The position numbers and the translations under genes were made by a program. A stretch of 64,000 nucleotides of DNA from Cohnella ginsengisoli (GTDB lineage Bacteria; Bacillota; Bacilli; Paenibacillales; Paenibacillaceae), in assembly GCF_029525555.1 (NCBI RefSeq), contig NZ_JAPDHZ010000004.1, positions 806,001 through 870,000 on the forward strand. Direction: 5' to 3'. The notes below the pieces were generated by a model. It had not been told where the DNA came from and did not search any database. It saw only the letters and a list, made by a program, of their open reading frames with translations. Shown here one piece after another: positions 17,215 through 26,022 of this stretch (position 1 is the first letter of the stretch; each line of letters opens with the position of its first letter).

Positions 17215-17307
17215 TTAATCCCCTGCGTCGATGGCGCTCTTGCCGCCGAACACGATGACGCCGCCGCCTACGAACATGCAGACGATCAGAATAATGACAT
17301 AGGCCAT
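17215..17307 (-). CDS. 30-residue single-span membrane peptide
   Basis: Tiny gene. The ATG at 17307 is preceded by GGAGGTG at 7-8 bases. Translation begins MAYVIILIVCMFVGGGVIVF and ends KSAIDAGD before TAA. Residues 3-20 form one hydrophobic helix and the tail is short, with a basic residue followed by acidic ones. The good ribosome site, the clean single span and the terminator downstream support translation. Function is unknown; small peptides of this kind often modulate membrane complexes, which is inference. Confidence 0.6.
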   Translation of the reverse strand: MAYVIILIVCMFVGGGVIVFGGKSAIDAGD

Positions 17308-17459
17308 TGCCAACACCTCCGGATTTGGTTACCCTTATCGTAACTTAATCTTACCCGTTAAGGGTACCGACGAATTCGTGACAAGATCGGGCGTCCTGAA
17401 TACTCACGCTCGCTGGATGACTAGTCCCGCGTCGCAATTCGCGCCTTGGAGGAATGAAG

Positions 17460-18007
17460 ATGACGGTCCATATCGCGCTTCTGCGCGGCATCAATGTCGG
17501 CGGCAACAATAAAATAAAAATGGCCGAGCTCAAGGCGGCTTGCGAGCGGCTTGGGCTCGAGGCCGTGCGCACTTACATTCAGAGCGGCAATATCGTCTTC
17601 CGCTCCGATCGCTCCGAAGAAGCGCTGCGCGAAATGATCGAGGCGACGCTGCAAAACGAATTCGGCGTCAAAAAAGGCAAAGGTTCTGCTGCGAACGAAT
17701 GAAGAGCTGCAGCGATTGCTGCGCGACTGCCCGTTCTCCGAAGCGCAAATCGCGGCCGCCACTCAGCTGTACGTGAATCTGCTGGACAAGCCGCTGGATG
17801 ACGAGCAGCTGGCCCGTATCGGCGAGCTGTCCGCGGAGGGCGAACAGTGCGTCATCGGGGAACGCGCGATTTATTTGCTCCTCACGCCGAGCATCTTGGA
17901 TTCCGCCTTCGCGGTCTTGTTTCAAAAAGATGAAGCTCACGCTCACCTCCCGCAATTGGAACACGATGAACAAGCTGGGCGAACTGGCGGCGCAAACGGA
18001 AATATAG
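17460..18007 (+). CDS. DUF1697 family protein (frameshifted)
   Basis: 181 residues after repair, the normal length for DUF1697. ATG 17460 lies 7 bases after GGAGG and is preferred to the ATG at 17454. Family landmarks are ALLRGINVGG at the start, AVRTYIQSGNIVF in the middle and TSRNWNTMNKL near the end. The frame breaks at 17670-17675 (A-run, or the GG after it) and near 17920-17922 (one T too many). The biochemical role of the family is not established. The gene is convergent with clpP, only nine bases apart. Confidence 0.75.
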
Positions 18008-18016
18008 CGCGCAGAC

Positions 18017-18604
18017 TCAGGGCTGCGTCTCGATGACGCGGTCCACGATGCCGTACGCGACCGCTTCCTCGGCGCTCATGAACGTGTCGCGGTCCATGTC
18101 CTTTTCCACCCGTTCGAGCGGTTGCCCCGTTCGATCGGCGGTGATCCGGTTCAGCCTTTCCCGGATGAGCAGGATTCGCTTCGCGCTGATGGCGATATCG
18201 CTCGCCTGGCCCTGCACGCCGCCGTGGGGCTGGTGAATCATGATCTCGCTGTTCGGCAGCGCGAAGCGCTTGCCTTTCTCGCCGGACAGCAGCAGGATCG
18301 CGGCAAACGACGCGGCCATGCCGGTACAGATCGTGTGCACCTCGGGCCGGATGAACTGCATCGTGTCGTAAATCGCCATGCCGGCCGTCGTCGATCCGCC
18401 GGGGCTGTTGATGTACATGCTGATCGGCTTTTCCGGGTCTTCCGCAGCCAGGAACAGCATTTGCGCGACGATGGAGTTGGCCATCATGTCGTCGATCGCC
18501 GCGCCGAGGAAGACGATTCGGTCTTTTAGCAGCCTGGAGTAAATGTCGTAAGAGCGCTCTCCGCGCGCCGTCTGGTCGATCACGTAGGGGATATAGCCGT
18601 TCAT
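18017..18604 (-). CDS. clpP: ATP-dependent Clp protease proteolytic subunit
   Basis: Serine protease subunit of 195 residues that assembles into a 14-mer and degrades proteins fed by ClpC/ClpX/ClpE ATPases. The nucleophile Ser is in GMAASFAA, the His in MIHQPHGG and the Asp in DRDTFMS. INSPGGS and the GQASDIAI segment are also typical. The start is the ATG at 18604, eight bases after GGGAGG; the frame extends upstream without a ribosome site. No unfoldase gene is adjacent, as is usual in Bacilli. No CtsR box was recognised in the short upstream region. The genome may hold a second clpP elsewhere, so paralogue identity is uncertain. Confidence 0.9.
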   Translation of the reverse strand: MNGYIPYVIDQTARGERSYDIYSRLLKDRIVFLGAAIDDMMANSIVAQMLFLAAEDPEKPISMYINSPGGSTTAGMAIYDTMQFIRPEVHTICTGMAASFAAILLLSGEKGKRFALPNSEIMIHQPHGGVQGQASDIAISAKRILLIRERLNRITADRTGQPLERVEKDMDRDTFMSAEEAVAYGIVDRVIETQP

Positions 18605-18790
18605 TGGAGGTTCCTCCCGTCGGTTGGTGTGGACGTTCGAATCGGTAATCGTCCGTCGGCGGCGAAAGGATACGGCAGGAAAATTATTTTTGACCGCGTA
18701 TCTTTTTCGCAAAGGCGTTCGTTTACTTGTATAAAAGGGCGAGTCTGTATCGGAAGCCCAACGTTGACTTCGCGAGAGGAGGAAGTTCGC

Positions 18791-19512
18791 ATGATCGATT
18801 CTGATTTAGACGTAGAACGGTTGTCCGCCAGCGTCGGAAGGTACAGCCTGTCGCTCGTTCGCTCCAAGCCAGCGGCTGAAGACTTGGCGCAGGAGAGCTG
18901 GAGCCGCGCGCTGCCCGCGTTGCGGGATGGCGGCGGCCATGCCAATCCGGAGGCGCTCCTCCTGCGCGTCGCGAGGAATGCATGGATCGACGGCTTGCGC
19001 CGCGACGCGCGGAAGGCGAAAATGCTGCAAGAGACGCTGCCGGAGGAGGCGACGATCGATCGTCCGCTGCTGTCGATAGAGCTGGCGCCCGTGTTCGCCG
19101 CTCTGAACGCGTTTCTGCCGAAGCTGCAGCGAACGGTGTTTTTGCTGCGCGACGTTCTCGGCTATTCGATCAAGGAGACCGCGGCCCGGCTCGGCACGTC
19201 CGAAGGCGCCGTCAAGGCCGCGCATGTTCGTGCGCGCAGGTCGCTCGCGCTCGTGCAGGGCGCGCTCTCGCGGGAAGAGGGGCCGGGGCTGCCCGCGGAC
19301 GAGAACGAGCGGGTCGAAGCGCACCTGATGGCCGATGCTTACGCGAGGGGGAGACATCGGCACGCTCGTGGCGCTTGCCAACGGGGGAGGCGCGCATGCA
19401 GGCGAGACAACTGCCCGTGCAGGGCACGGTGTCGCACGCCGTTCCACGGAGCCGTCGAGAGGGGCGGCCCGAAGCATTGTTTTCGACGGGAATGCTGTCG
19501 CAAGCGGCTTAG
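18791..19512 (+). CDS. Sigma-70 family RNA polymerase sigma factor (frameshifted)
   Basis: 239 residues after repair. Region 2 is recognisable near residues 10-70 (VGRYSLSLVRSKPAAEDLAQ, LLRVARNAWIDGLRRDARK). Region 4 lies near residues 105-155 (LPKLQRTVFLLRDVLGYS, TAARLGTSEGAVKAAHVRAR). A C-terminal extension of about 75 residues follows (GDIGTLVALANGEAR, QLPVQGTVSHAVPRSRREGR). ATG 18791 follows GAGGAGGAAG. Two five-G runs at 19347-19351 and 19383-19387 each carry one G too many. No anti-sigma gene is adjacent. The extension sits where SJ/ECF41-type factors carry a SnoaL-like tail, but it is too short here to call. The regulon is unknown. Confidence 0.75.
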
Positions 19513-19538
19513 CGAATGGGGAGCATCAAGGAAATGAA

Positions 19539-19588
19539 GCTGGATGCACGCATCCCAAAGGGTGCGAATGCGTTCCGGCTTTTTTTTT
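19539..19588 (+). terminator. Rho-independent terminator
   Basis: An imperfect long hairpin (GCTGGATGCACGCATCCC with GGGTGCGAATGCGTTCCGGC) runs into nine T, after the sigma factor gene. Confidence 0.75.
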
Positions 19589-19642
19589 GTGAAAAATGTC
19601 CTTCGCTTCGACCTAAATTTTTCCTAAATCGGTTTCCTTGAA

Positions 19643-19672
19643 TTGACAATCGGGGTGTATGAAGGGCATAAT
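19643..19672 (+). promoter_or_regulatory. Sigma-A promoter of the GntR-ABC operon
   Basis: TTGACA (19643-19648), an 18-base spacer, and CATAAT (19667-19672). It lies 60 bases upstream of the GntR start and overlaps the first operator. Confidence 0.75.
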
Positions 19673-19704
19673 ACACTCATGGTGTATGAACCACTTAGTA
19701 CACA
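19654..19704 (+). promoter_or_regulatory. Two tandem YtrA-type operators
   Basis: Two inverted repeats of form GGTGTA-N12-TACAC: 19654-19677 and 19681-19704, centres 27 bp apart. The first covers the -10 box and the second the expected transcription start. B. subtilis YtrA binds a similar GTGTA/TACAC palindrome, so autoregulation by the adjacent GntR protein is likely. Confidence 0.75.
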
Positions 19705-19731
19705 CACTCCACGACAAGGCGAGGCAGAGCG

Positions 19732-20157
19732 ATGGATAATCACGGCGGCTGGATGGAGACGGCGTTCAACACGCGAGATCCGGTATACCTGCAGGTCGTC
19801 CGGCTGTTCAAAGAACGGATCGTCACGGGCCTGCTGGCGGCGGGAGAGGCGATCCCGTCGAGGCGCGAGATCGCTTCGCTGCTCAAGATGAATCCGAATA
19901 CCGCGCAGCGAGCTTACAAAGAAATGGAGGAACAAGGCTTGATCGTCACGGAAGGTAATTCGCCAAGCCGAATCACAAGGGACGAAGACGTGCTCCGCAA
20001 TATCCGGTCGGAGCTGCTGGGCGAAGCGGTCCGGACTTTCATGGGCTCGATCCGCAACATGCAGGTGCCGCTCCAGGAGATCGTGGCGCTGGTCCAAGAG
20101 GAGTACGAGTCGGATGCGCAGCGCCGGGCTCGGAAGCCGGGAGGTGAAGGCGCATGA
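19732..20157 (+). CDS. GntR-family (YtrA subfamily) repressor
   Basis: 141-residue transcription factor. It has a winged helix-turn-helix (PVYLQVVRLFKERIVTGLLA, IPSRREIASLLKMNPNTAQRAYKEMEEQGLI) and a short C-terminal dimerisation helix, as in the YtrA subfamily, which lacks a large effector domain. ATG 19732 follows GAGG by seven bases. It is first in a five-gene set and overlaps the ATPase gene by four bases (ATGA). The two operators in its promoter suggest autorepression of the operon. In Bacillus, YtrA operons are induced by cell-wall antibiotics; whether that applies here is inference. Confidence 0.88.
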   Translation: MDNHGGWMETAFNTRDPVYLQVVRLFKERIVTGLLAAGEAIPSRREIASLLKMNPNTAQRAYKEMEEQGLIVTEGNSPSRITRDEDVLRNIRSELLGEAVRTFMGSIRNMQVPLQEIVALVQEEYESDAQRRARKPGGEGA

Positions 20158-20843
20158 TTCGCATCGAAAACGCCCACAAGCGCTACCGCTGGCGAAAGGT
20201 GCTGGACGGCGTGACCTTTTCCGCGGAAAAGGGACAGATCACCTGCCTCGTCGGCATGAACGGCGCGGGCAAGTCGACGCTGCTGAAGGCGATCATGGGC
20301 CTTACGCCGTTGTCCAAAGGAAGCATCCGCGTCGACGGCGTCGGCTCGAAGCGGGAGCTGTACGAGAAAGTCTCGTTTATTCCGGACCATGCGGCGATGC
20401 CGGGCGGCCTCAGGCTCGAAGAGGGGCTTCAGTTTATGGCGGACTACTACAAGAGCTGGAACGAATCGCGTGCGCAGGAGCTGATGACGTTTTTCCGGCT
20501 GAATCCGCGCGATCGCGTCGGCAACCTGTCCAAAGGGACGGCGGCCAAGTTCGGACTTGTGCTCGGTCTGGCCTTGGACACGGAGTTCGTGCTCATGGAC
20601 GAGCCGTTTTCCGGGATAGACGTATTCAGCCGGGAGATGATCGGCGACGTCTTCTCGAGCCGGTTGATCGAGGACCGGGGCGTGCTGGTGACGACGCACG
20701 AGATCGACGAGATCGAGCATTTGCTCGATCGGGCCGTGCTGCTGAAGGACGGCAAGGTCGTCCGCGACATCGATTGCGAGCAGGTACGGGACGAACAGGG
20801 GAAGTCCGTGCTCGACGTGATGCGGGAGGTGTACCGGGGATGA
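20154..20843 (+). CDS. ABC transporter ATP-binding protein (YtrB-like)
   Basis: 229-residue ATPase. Walker A is GMNGAGKST, the signature region NLSKGTAAKFGLVLGLALD carries LSKGT in place of LSGGQ, Walker B is FVLMDEPFSGID, and the switch His is in TTHEIDEIEH. These features match the YtrB/GntR-linked subfamily of exporters. It overlaps both the GntR gene upstream and the permease downstream by four bases, so translation is coupled. It probably powers the membrane protein encoded next. Confidence 0.88.
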   Translation: MIRIENAHKRYRWRKVLDGVTFSAEKGQITCLVGMNGAGKSTLLKAIMGLTPLSKGSIRVDGVGSKRELYEKVSFIPDHAAMPGGLRLEEGLQFMADYYKSWNESRAQELMTFFRLNPRDRVGNLSKGTAAKFGLVLGLALDTEFVLMDEPFSGIDVFSREMIGDVFSSRLIEDRGVLVTTHEIDEIEHLLDRAVLLKDGKVVRDIDCEQVRDEQGKSVLDVMREVYRG

Positions 20844-21652
20844 GGCATTATTTCAAGCTGCTGGCGCTTGAGGTACGCAGGTTCAGATGGATAATGGTCG
20901 GCATGATGCTGTACACGCTTGTCGTGGAATGCGCAGCCGTCGCAATCGACATCCATAACTTCGCCAATCGCTACGGCATAAAGGAAGGAACCCGGGAGCC
21001 GGGCGTCGTGCCTCAATCCTACTCGTTTGCCGATGTCATCGGCAATACGCAGGGCGGATTCGCGCTTGGGATATTTATTCCGGTAGCTGTATTGGTCGCC
21101 TATGTGCTCGTTATTTGGTATAGAGACTGGTTCGGGCGCCATCCGTTCGCTTTCCGCCAACTCATGTTACCGGGCGGACGCATCCCGCTTTACTTTGCCA
21201 AGCTGACCGCCATTTTTTTGTTCGTCTTTTCGATGCTGGCCTTGCAGCTGGTCGCGATGGCGATTTTGAAGCTCGAATATGCGATGGTGACGCCCGAGCT
21301 GTTAAAGGAGCCGAGCCGGTTCACCGACGCCATGTATGCGAGCGAGATTTTTAAGCTGCTGCTGCCGCTGCATTTCAGTCAGTTTCTGACCAACTACGGC
21401 ATGGGCTTCCTCGGCGTGCTGCTCGTGTTTGCCGGCATTTTGCTCGAGCGCAGCTACCGGATTCGGGGCATTGTATTGGCGGCGCTTTACCTGGCGCTCA
21501 ATATTACGTTGCTCGTCCTGGCTTCAATGTCCAACGAACTTTCATTGTACCCGTCGGAAACGATAGCCGTCTGTTTGACGATTTTCGGATTGGAGGTCGC
21601 AGGAGCGATATGGCTGAGCTTAAAGCTGATCACCCGCAAAATATCCGCGTAA
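20840..21652 (+). CDS. ABC transporter permease, 6-TM
   Basis: 270-residue integral membrane protein. Hydrophobic segments include FRWIMVGMMLYTLVVECAAV, ALGIFIPVAVLVAYVLVIWY, LTAIFLFVFSMLALQLVAMA, GMGFLGVLLVFAGILL, GIVLAALYLALNITLLVLAS and IAVCLTIFGLEVAGAIWLSL. The layout matches ABC-2 type permeases of YtrC/YtrD kind. Start ATG 20840 overlaps the ATPase stop. The substrate is unknown. The following gene begins inside its last 43 bases. Confidence 0.8.
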   Translation: MRHYFKLLALEVRRFRWIMVGMMLYTLVVECAAVAIDIHNFANRYGIKEGTREPGVVPQSYSFADVIGNTQGGFALGIFIPVAVLVAYVLVIWYRDWFGRHPFAFRQLMLPGGRIPLYFAKLTAIFLFVFSMLALQLVAMAILKLEYAMVTPELLKEPSRFTDAMYASEIFKLLLPLHFSQFLTNYGMGFLGVLLVFAGILLERSYRIRGIVLAALYLALNITLLVLASMSNELSLYPSETIAVCLTIFGLEVAGAIWLSLKLITRKISA

Positions 21653-22924
21653 AGCGAAGGGGACGGTTCAGGTACGTATGGGCGGGCGCGCTCGCCTTAT
21701 TTTCAATCGTCGCGCTTGGCGTTTATTACGGCTATGCGTCCGACGAACGGCTGCCGAGCTTTCATCTGGAGACGGTGGAGGGGGATCCTTCGTTCGGCTG
21801 GGAGATTCAACTTGACGGCAGCTATATCGGACGAAGGGGCAACCGGTCGATGAAAGTAGATGCCGAAGGTACTCGCTATTCAGACGCGAACCGGGTAGGC
21901 CGATTGTTCATATGGCCTTTCTCCAAAACTTACAACGCGTCAATGGAAGCGCTCATACAGGCGCATCGCGAATTTATGCGGGGCAAGGAATACGGAACGT
22001 TGGAGCAGAACGACGACAAGCTGATCTATGCCGAGCTTGTCCGTAAAGAAGGTCAGGCAACCTTGAAGCTGTCTGCGCTAAACAAAAAAAACCGAGAAAT
22101 CGGAAAGCTATTCCCTGCAGGTAGGGTCTTGGAAGCAGCGGGAGCAGGTTTATGTTGCCGATATGCAGATCGAAGGCGAACTTGCGCATTTTCTGATCAT
22201 ACGCTCTACTTCAACGCGCTCTAATGAAGAGATCGCCCCGCAGCTATTCGACTACGTGTTCGAACTGTCAGCTGGCAAGCTGGTCGATACCCGAGAGATT
22301 CGATTGCCTGTTCAAGCCGGATACGACGTATCGGTGGCTAACCGGGGGACGAACACGGATTCGGTTCATGCCGTTATTTTCACATCCAGAGTAAAAGGGA
22401 ACGAATACGGCAGCCGGAGGCGCCAGTGCGCTGCCAGCCGCTTCCGCGGAGAAGCCGATTATTGAATATAAACCGTTTATTTATAATTATAGGGATGGAC
22501 GCGTAAAATCGCTCGCTTTGGCTATTCCGGAAAGTATAACGCGTACGAACTACATCGTAGACGGCGACAAATTGTACGGCGTGACTGTAGCCGGCAATAC
22601 GGAACGTTGGCGGGGAAAAGCTTCAATATCGTGGAGACCGATCTCTTGACGCAAGCCCAGACCGCTGCGTATACGCTACATGCCTCGGACCTGGGCGGTG
22701 AAGAGATTCTTGCACCGAGATTCAAGGACGGCAAGTTTTACTTTATCGTTCCCGGCGAGCAGGCGAAAGAATCCATTGGAAGAGCCTCAACGAAGGTGAT
22801 CGTCGTTGAAGCGAGCAGCGGAAAAACGGTGTACGAAGGCCAAGTCTCGTACGACGGTCCAAGCAGCCAAGCATCCGCCGAGCTGAGCCAAACCGTGCTG
22901 CTCAACATGCAGCTCCGATCGTGA
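21610..22924 (+). CDS. Membrane-anchored extracytoplasmic protein of the ABC operon (frameshifted)
   Basis: 437 residues after repair; not recognised. ATG 21610 follows AGGAG. One membrane anchor (YVWAGALALFSIVALGVYYG) is followed by a large outside domain with repeated beta-strand patterns (GWEIQLDGSYIGRRGNRSM, LIYAELVRKEGQATLKL, FKDGKFYFIVPGEQAKES), perhaps a beta-propeller. Breaks: about 22124-22126 and 22419-22420 (one base too many each), and about 22612-22620, where one base is missing. It overlaps the permease gene and the next small gene, so it belongs to the operon. Extracellular partners occur in several antibiotic-responsive ABC operons; a sensing or accessory role is inference. 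Confidence 0.6.
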
Positions 22925-23157
22925 ATCGCCGCATCGAGATGCTTCGCAGCCTAGAACTCGAAGCCTACCGGATGGCGTATTATCTTCTCGAGGCGGAGGA
23001 GCCGGCCTGCGAGGCGGCCAAGCGGGCGCTGCTGGCGCTCTGCGGCGCGCGCGAGTTTGCGAAGGCGACGCAAGAGGAGCGACGCAGGCTTCTGAAGCGA
23101 TTCGTCATGCGCGAAGCGGTCTCGGGCTTCTGCCAAGCGACGGCGAGAGCGAACTAG
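22921..23157 (+). CDS. 78-aa helical protein, sigma-region-2-like
   Basis: Last gene of the GntR-ABC operon. GTG 22921 overlaps the previous stop codon by four bases. The sequence is helical and charged (LELEAYRMAYYLLEAEEPAC, RRRLLKRFVMREAVSGFC). The first helix resembles the start of ECF sigma region 2 (A-Y-R-x-A-Y-x-L-L), but there is no region 4 and no DNA-binding helix-turn-helix. It could be an adaptor or a sigma remnant. A strong terminator follows 17 bases after the stop. Confidence 0.5.
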   Translation: MNRRIEMLRSLELEAYRMAYYLLEAEEPACEAAKRALLALCGAREFAKATQEERRRLLKRFVMREAVSGFCQATARAN

Positions 23158-23173
23158 CATACGTACAAGCGCA

Positions 23174-23209
23174 AAAAAGGACGTGTCCGGACCCGGACAC
23201 GTCCTTTTT
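23174..23209. terminator. Bidirectional terminator
   Basis: AAAAAGGACGTGTCCGG is followed by its near-perfect complement ending GTCCTTTTT. T-tracts on both strands serve the ABC operon and the convergent YheCD-like gene. Confidence 0.9.
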
Positions 23210-24026
23210 AACGTTTGCGGCGAGCTCTTATGGCGGTCCGCGTCCTGCTTGCTGTTCGCGCGGCGGGGATGCGGCCGAGCAAGCGGGCGTACCGCATGAC
23301 TTTGCGGTGCGTGGACTTATCCTTCAGATGCCTGAACAGATACGGATCCGGCGACGTATTCAGCTCGATGATCCACGGACGCAGCTTGGTATCGAGGCCG
23401 ATGTCGGCACCGACCATATTGATCTTGGGGTGGGCTCTCGCCAGCGCCCTCGCGGAACGAAGACCGAGCGCCTTCAGCTTGCTTTCGGCTTGCCTCGCGC
23501 CGTTAGAACCTAATTTTGGCAGAAGCAACCTGCTTAGCGGGACAGGCGTGCCGCCGTCATGATAATTCGTGACGGCCTTGCCTTTCTGGGCGACTCTCGC
23601 AATGACGCCGGTCGGCTCCCAGGCGCCGGCCGGATTTTTTTGCACCATGACGCGAATGTCGAAGCGTCTGCCGTTCGTCTTGAGCAGGTGCACGCCGCGC
23701 TGCGCGAGATACGGACGGCGCCGCTTCATTCGCAAGACGTGGCCATATAGCGTGTCGATGGACGAAAAGCGCTTTTTGCTTAGTCCGGCATGACAGCTAT
23801 AAGGCAGCCGTTGCCCGGGCGTCCGTTCGATGCGCATCACGCCGCGGCCGTACGTGCCGGCGACGGGCTTGACGTAGATCATGCCGTACCGGTTCAGCAT
23901 ATTCGCGAGCGTCGCCCGATTCATCCTCCGCGTCTCGGGCACGTGCGGAGCGACTGCGGGATCTCGCAGCGTCGCGACCGTTTTGACCCATTTATTCGCG
24001 ATATGCACGCCCTTGCGGTTTATCAC
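23208..24026 (-). CDS. YheC/YheD family ATP-grasp protein
   Basis: 272-residue protein of the spore-coat-associated YheC/YheD family, which has an ATP-grasp fold. GTG at 24026 follows GGAGGGG. Landmarks are RMNRATLANMLNRYGMIYVK, VAGTYGRGVMRIE, GRRFDIRVMVQKN (ATP-grasp core), VGADIGLDTKLRPWIIELNT (metal-ligand Asp, Glu and Asn) and SPDPYLFR. The C-terminus is very basic (RTRTAIRARRKR). The ATP-grasp fold implies ligase-type chemistry, but no substrate is established for the family. It is divergent from ku across about 145 bases. Confidence 0.8.
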   Translation of the reverse strand: MINRKGVHIANKWVKTVATLRDPAVAPHVPETRRMNRATLANMLNRYGMIYVKPVAGTYGRGVMRIERTPGQRLPYSCHAGLSKKRFSSIDTLYGHVLRMKRRRPYLAQRGVHLLKTNGRRFDIRVMVQKNPAGAWEPTGVIARVAQKGKAVTNYHDGGTPVPLSRLLLPKLGSNGARQAESKLKALGLRSARALARAHPKINMVGADIGLDTKLRPWIIELNTSPDPYLFRHLKDKSTHRKVMRYARLLGRIPAARTASRTRTAIRARRKR

Positions 24027-24170
24027 AGCGGCTCCCCTCCGATCGCCATACTGTATGCTTGCCCGCCGCCGCCCGACACGGACAAGAGTTGGAAGATTCA
24101 CGTCCCGAAGGCTTCGGTTAATGAATGATACCGGATCGATAACGGCAACAATGCAAAGGAGGAGCGCGCG

Positions 24171-25113
24171 ATGCAAACGATATGGAAGGGAGCGGTCAGC
24201 TTCGGGCTGGTCAACGTGCCGGTCAAGATGTTCACGGCCACGCAGGACAACGACCTGCCGATGCGCATGCTGCACAAGAAGCTTAACGTGCCGATTCAAT
24301 ACCACAGAACGTGTCCGAAGTGCGAGGAAGAAGTGAAGTGGACCGATATCGTCAAAGGCTACGAATACGAACCCGGTCACTTCGTTACGTTCGACAAGGG
24401 CGAGCTCGAGGAGATCGCGTCGGAGACTTCGCGCGAGATCCGCATTCTCGACTTCGTGGACCTGGATGAGATCGACCCGATCTATTATCAGAAAACTTAT
24501 TATCTCGCGCCGGAAAGCAACGGCACGCATGCCTACAATCTGCTCGTGCAGGCGCTGCTCGATACGCGCAAGATCGGCATCGCCAACGTCAGCATCCGCA
24601 CGCGGAGCAGCCTGGCTGCGATCCGCATCGTGGACGGCGTCCTGTCGATGTCGACGATGTTCTACGCCGAGGAGATCCGCAGCAAAAAAAGAGATACCGA
24701 ACCTGCCGGAGGAGACGAAGGCGGACGAGCGGGAGCTTCAGATGGCCCGCATGCTGATCGACCAGCTCAGCGCGCCCTTCGAGCCCGGGAAGTACGAGGA
24801 CGTTTATAAGGAACGGCTGATGGACGCGATCGAAGACAAGGTCAAGGGCAAGGAAGTCAAGTTCGCGCCGGAAGAGAAGAAGACCAACGTTATCGATCTG
24901 ATGGAGGCGTTGAAAGCAAGCTTGAAGCAGGCAGGACCGGATAAGGGCCAAGCGGGAGACGCGGAAGTCGGCAAAGAAACAGACCAGAAAGAAACGAAAA
25001 AGCCCGCGCGTAAGCGCAGCGCGACCAAAGCAGAAAAGGACGAGCCGAAGACGAAAGCGAGGAAACAGGAGGCGTCCGCCTCCAAGACGAGGACGAAGAA
25101 AACAGGGAGCTGA
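24171..25113 (+). CDS. ku: Non-homologous end-joining protein Ku (frameshifted)
   Basis: 313 residues after repair. Homodimeric Ku ring that binds DNA ends and recruits LigD. The Ku core is clear: MQTIWKGAVSFGLVNVPVKM, RTCPKCEEEVKWTDIVKGYEY, YYLAPESNGTHAYNLL, FAPEEKKTNVIDLMEALKAS. The last 50 residues are a Lys/Arg-rich tail typical of bacterial Ku. ATG 24171 follows AAAGGAGGAG. The break is the seven-A run at 24684-24690, where six are expected. The ligase gene starts four bases after its stop, forming a ku-ligase-polymerase operon, probably active in or after sporulation as in B. subtilis. Confidence 0.92.
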
Positions 25114-25116
25114 CCG

Positions 25117-26022
25117 ATGGAGCCATTCACCCCGATGTCTCCCGTGGCGGAGGAACGCACGCCGGCGGGTAGCGCTTGGATACACCAGCTTAAATGGGAC
25201 GGTTATCGACTCATCGCCGAGGTGCGGGGCGATCGCGTCCGGTTGTATTCCAAGCGCATGCTGCTGCAAAACGATTCTTACCCCGAGCTGGCGGCGGCGC
25301 TCGCCGGCCGTCCCGGGGACTACATACTCGATGGCGAGGCGGTCATCCTGGACCCGCATACAGGCAAACCCAGCTTCCAGCTCATGCAGCAGCGGGGCAA
25401 GCTGCTCGGCGATCGCTTGATCGAAGCTTCGGCCAGGCGGAATCCGGTTCAATTTATCTTGTTCGACCTGCTGGAAGCGAACGGCGAGGACCTTCGGCGG
25501 CTGCCGTACGCGGAACGCAGGGAGAAGCTGCTCCGATTGACGCAGGGCTGGACATCGCCATTTTACGTGGCGGACGAATTCGAGGACGGCGAATCGCTCT
25601 GGCGGTGGGTCGAGGCGAACGGCTGGGAAGGCGTCGTCAGCAAAAAGAAGGCGTCGGCTTACAAAGAAGGCAAGGTGCATCGCGACTGGATCAAGCGGAA
25701 GACCGTCCACCACATGGACGTCGACATCGTCGGCATCATCTGGAAGGAGGGACGCGTGTCAAGTCTCGTCATGGCAAAAGACGATCGGTATATGGGGCGC
25801 GTCTCGTCCGGATTAAACGAGAGAGCGAAGGCTGCGCTTCGCCGGCTGCCCGCCGGACGCTCCCGCGCCGACTATTGGGAAAGCTCGCCCGAAGGCTTGC
25901 GAGGCGCGGACGTCAGGTGGCTAGAGGCGCCGCTCGCAGGCAGGGTCAGCGGCAGGGAGATGACGGATGCGGGCTTGCTGCGGCATCCCAAACTGATCGA
26001 CCTGGAGGGGATTCCGCTATGA
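25117..26022 (+). CDS. ligD: LigD ATP-dependent DNA ligase subunit
   Basis: 301-residue NHEJ ligase. The adenylated Lys lies in HQLKWDGYRL (KxDG motif). Other nucleotidyltransferase motifs are YILDGEAVI, ILFDLLEANGEDLRRL, EGVVSKKKASAY and WIKRKTVHH. An OB-fold follows from about residue 200. It encodes only the ligase part; in B. subtilis the polymerase is fused to it. It overlaps the polymerase gene by four bases (ATGA). The intact ORF and the coupled start argue that the split is real rather than an artefact. Confidence 0.9.
   Translation: MEPFTPMSPVAEERTPAGSAWIHQLKWDGYRLIAEVRGDRVRLYSKRMLLQNDSYPELAAALAGRPGDYILDGEAVILDPHTGKPSFQLMQQRGKLLGDRLIEASARRNPVQFILFDLLEANGEDLRRLPYAERREKLLRLTQGWTSPFYVADEFEDGESLWRWVEANGWEGVVSKKKASAYKEGKVHRDWIKRKTVHHMDVDIVGIIWKEGRVSSLVMAKDDRYMGRVSSGLNERAKAALRRLPAGRSRADYWESSPEGLRGADVRWLEAPLAGRVSGREMTDAGLLRHPKLIDLEGIPL

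Noticed and set aside
23208..24530. 440-codon version of the YheCD-like gene starting at 24530
   Set aside because: It would overlap most of the 5' part of ku. GTG 24026 has a strong GGAGGGG site and gives the family-typical start.
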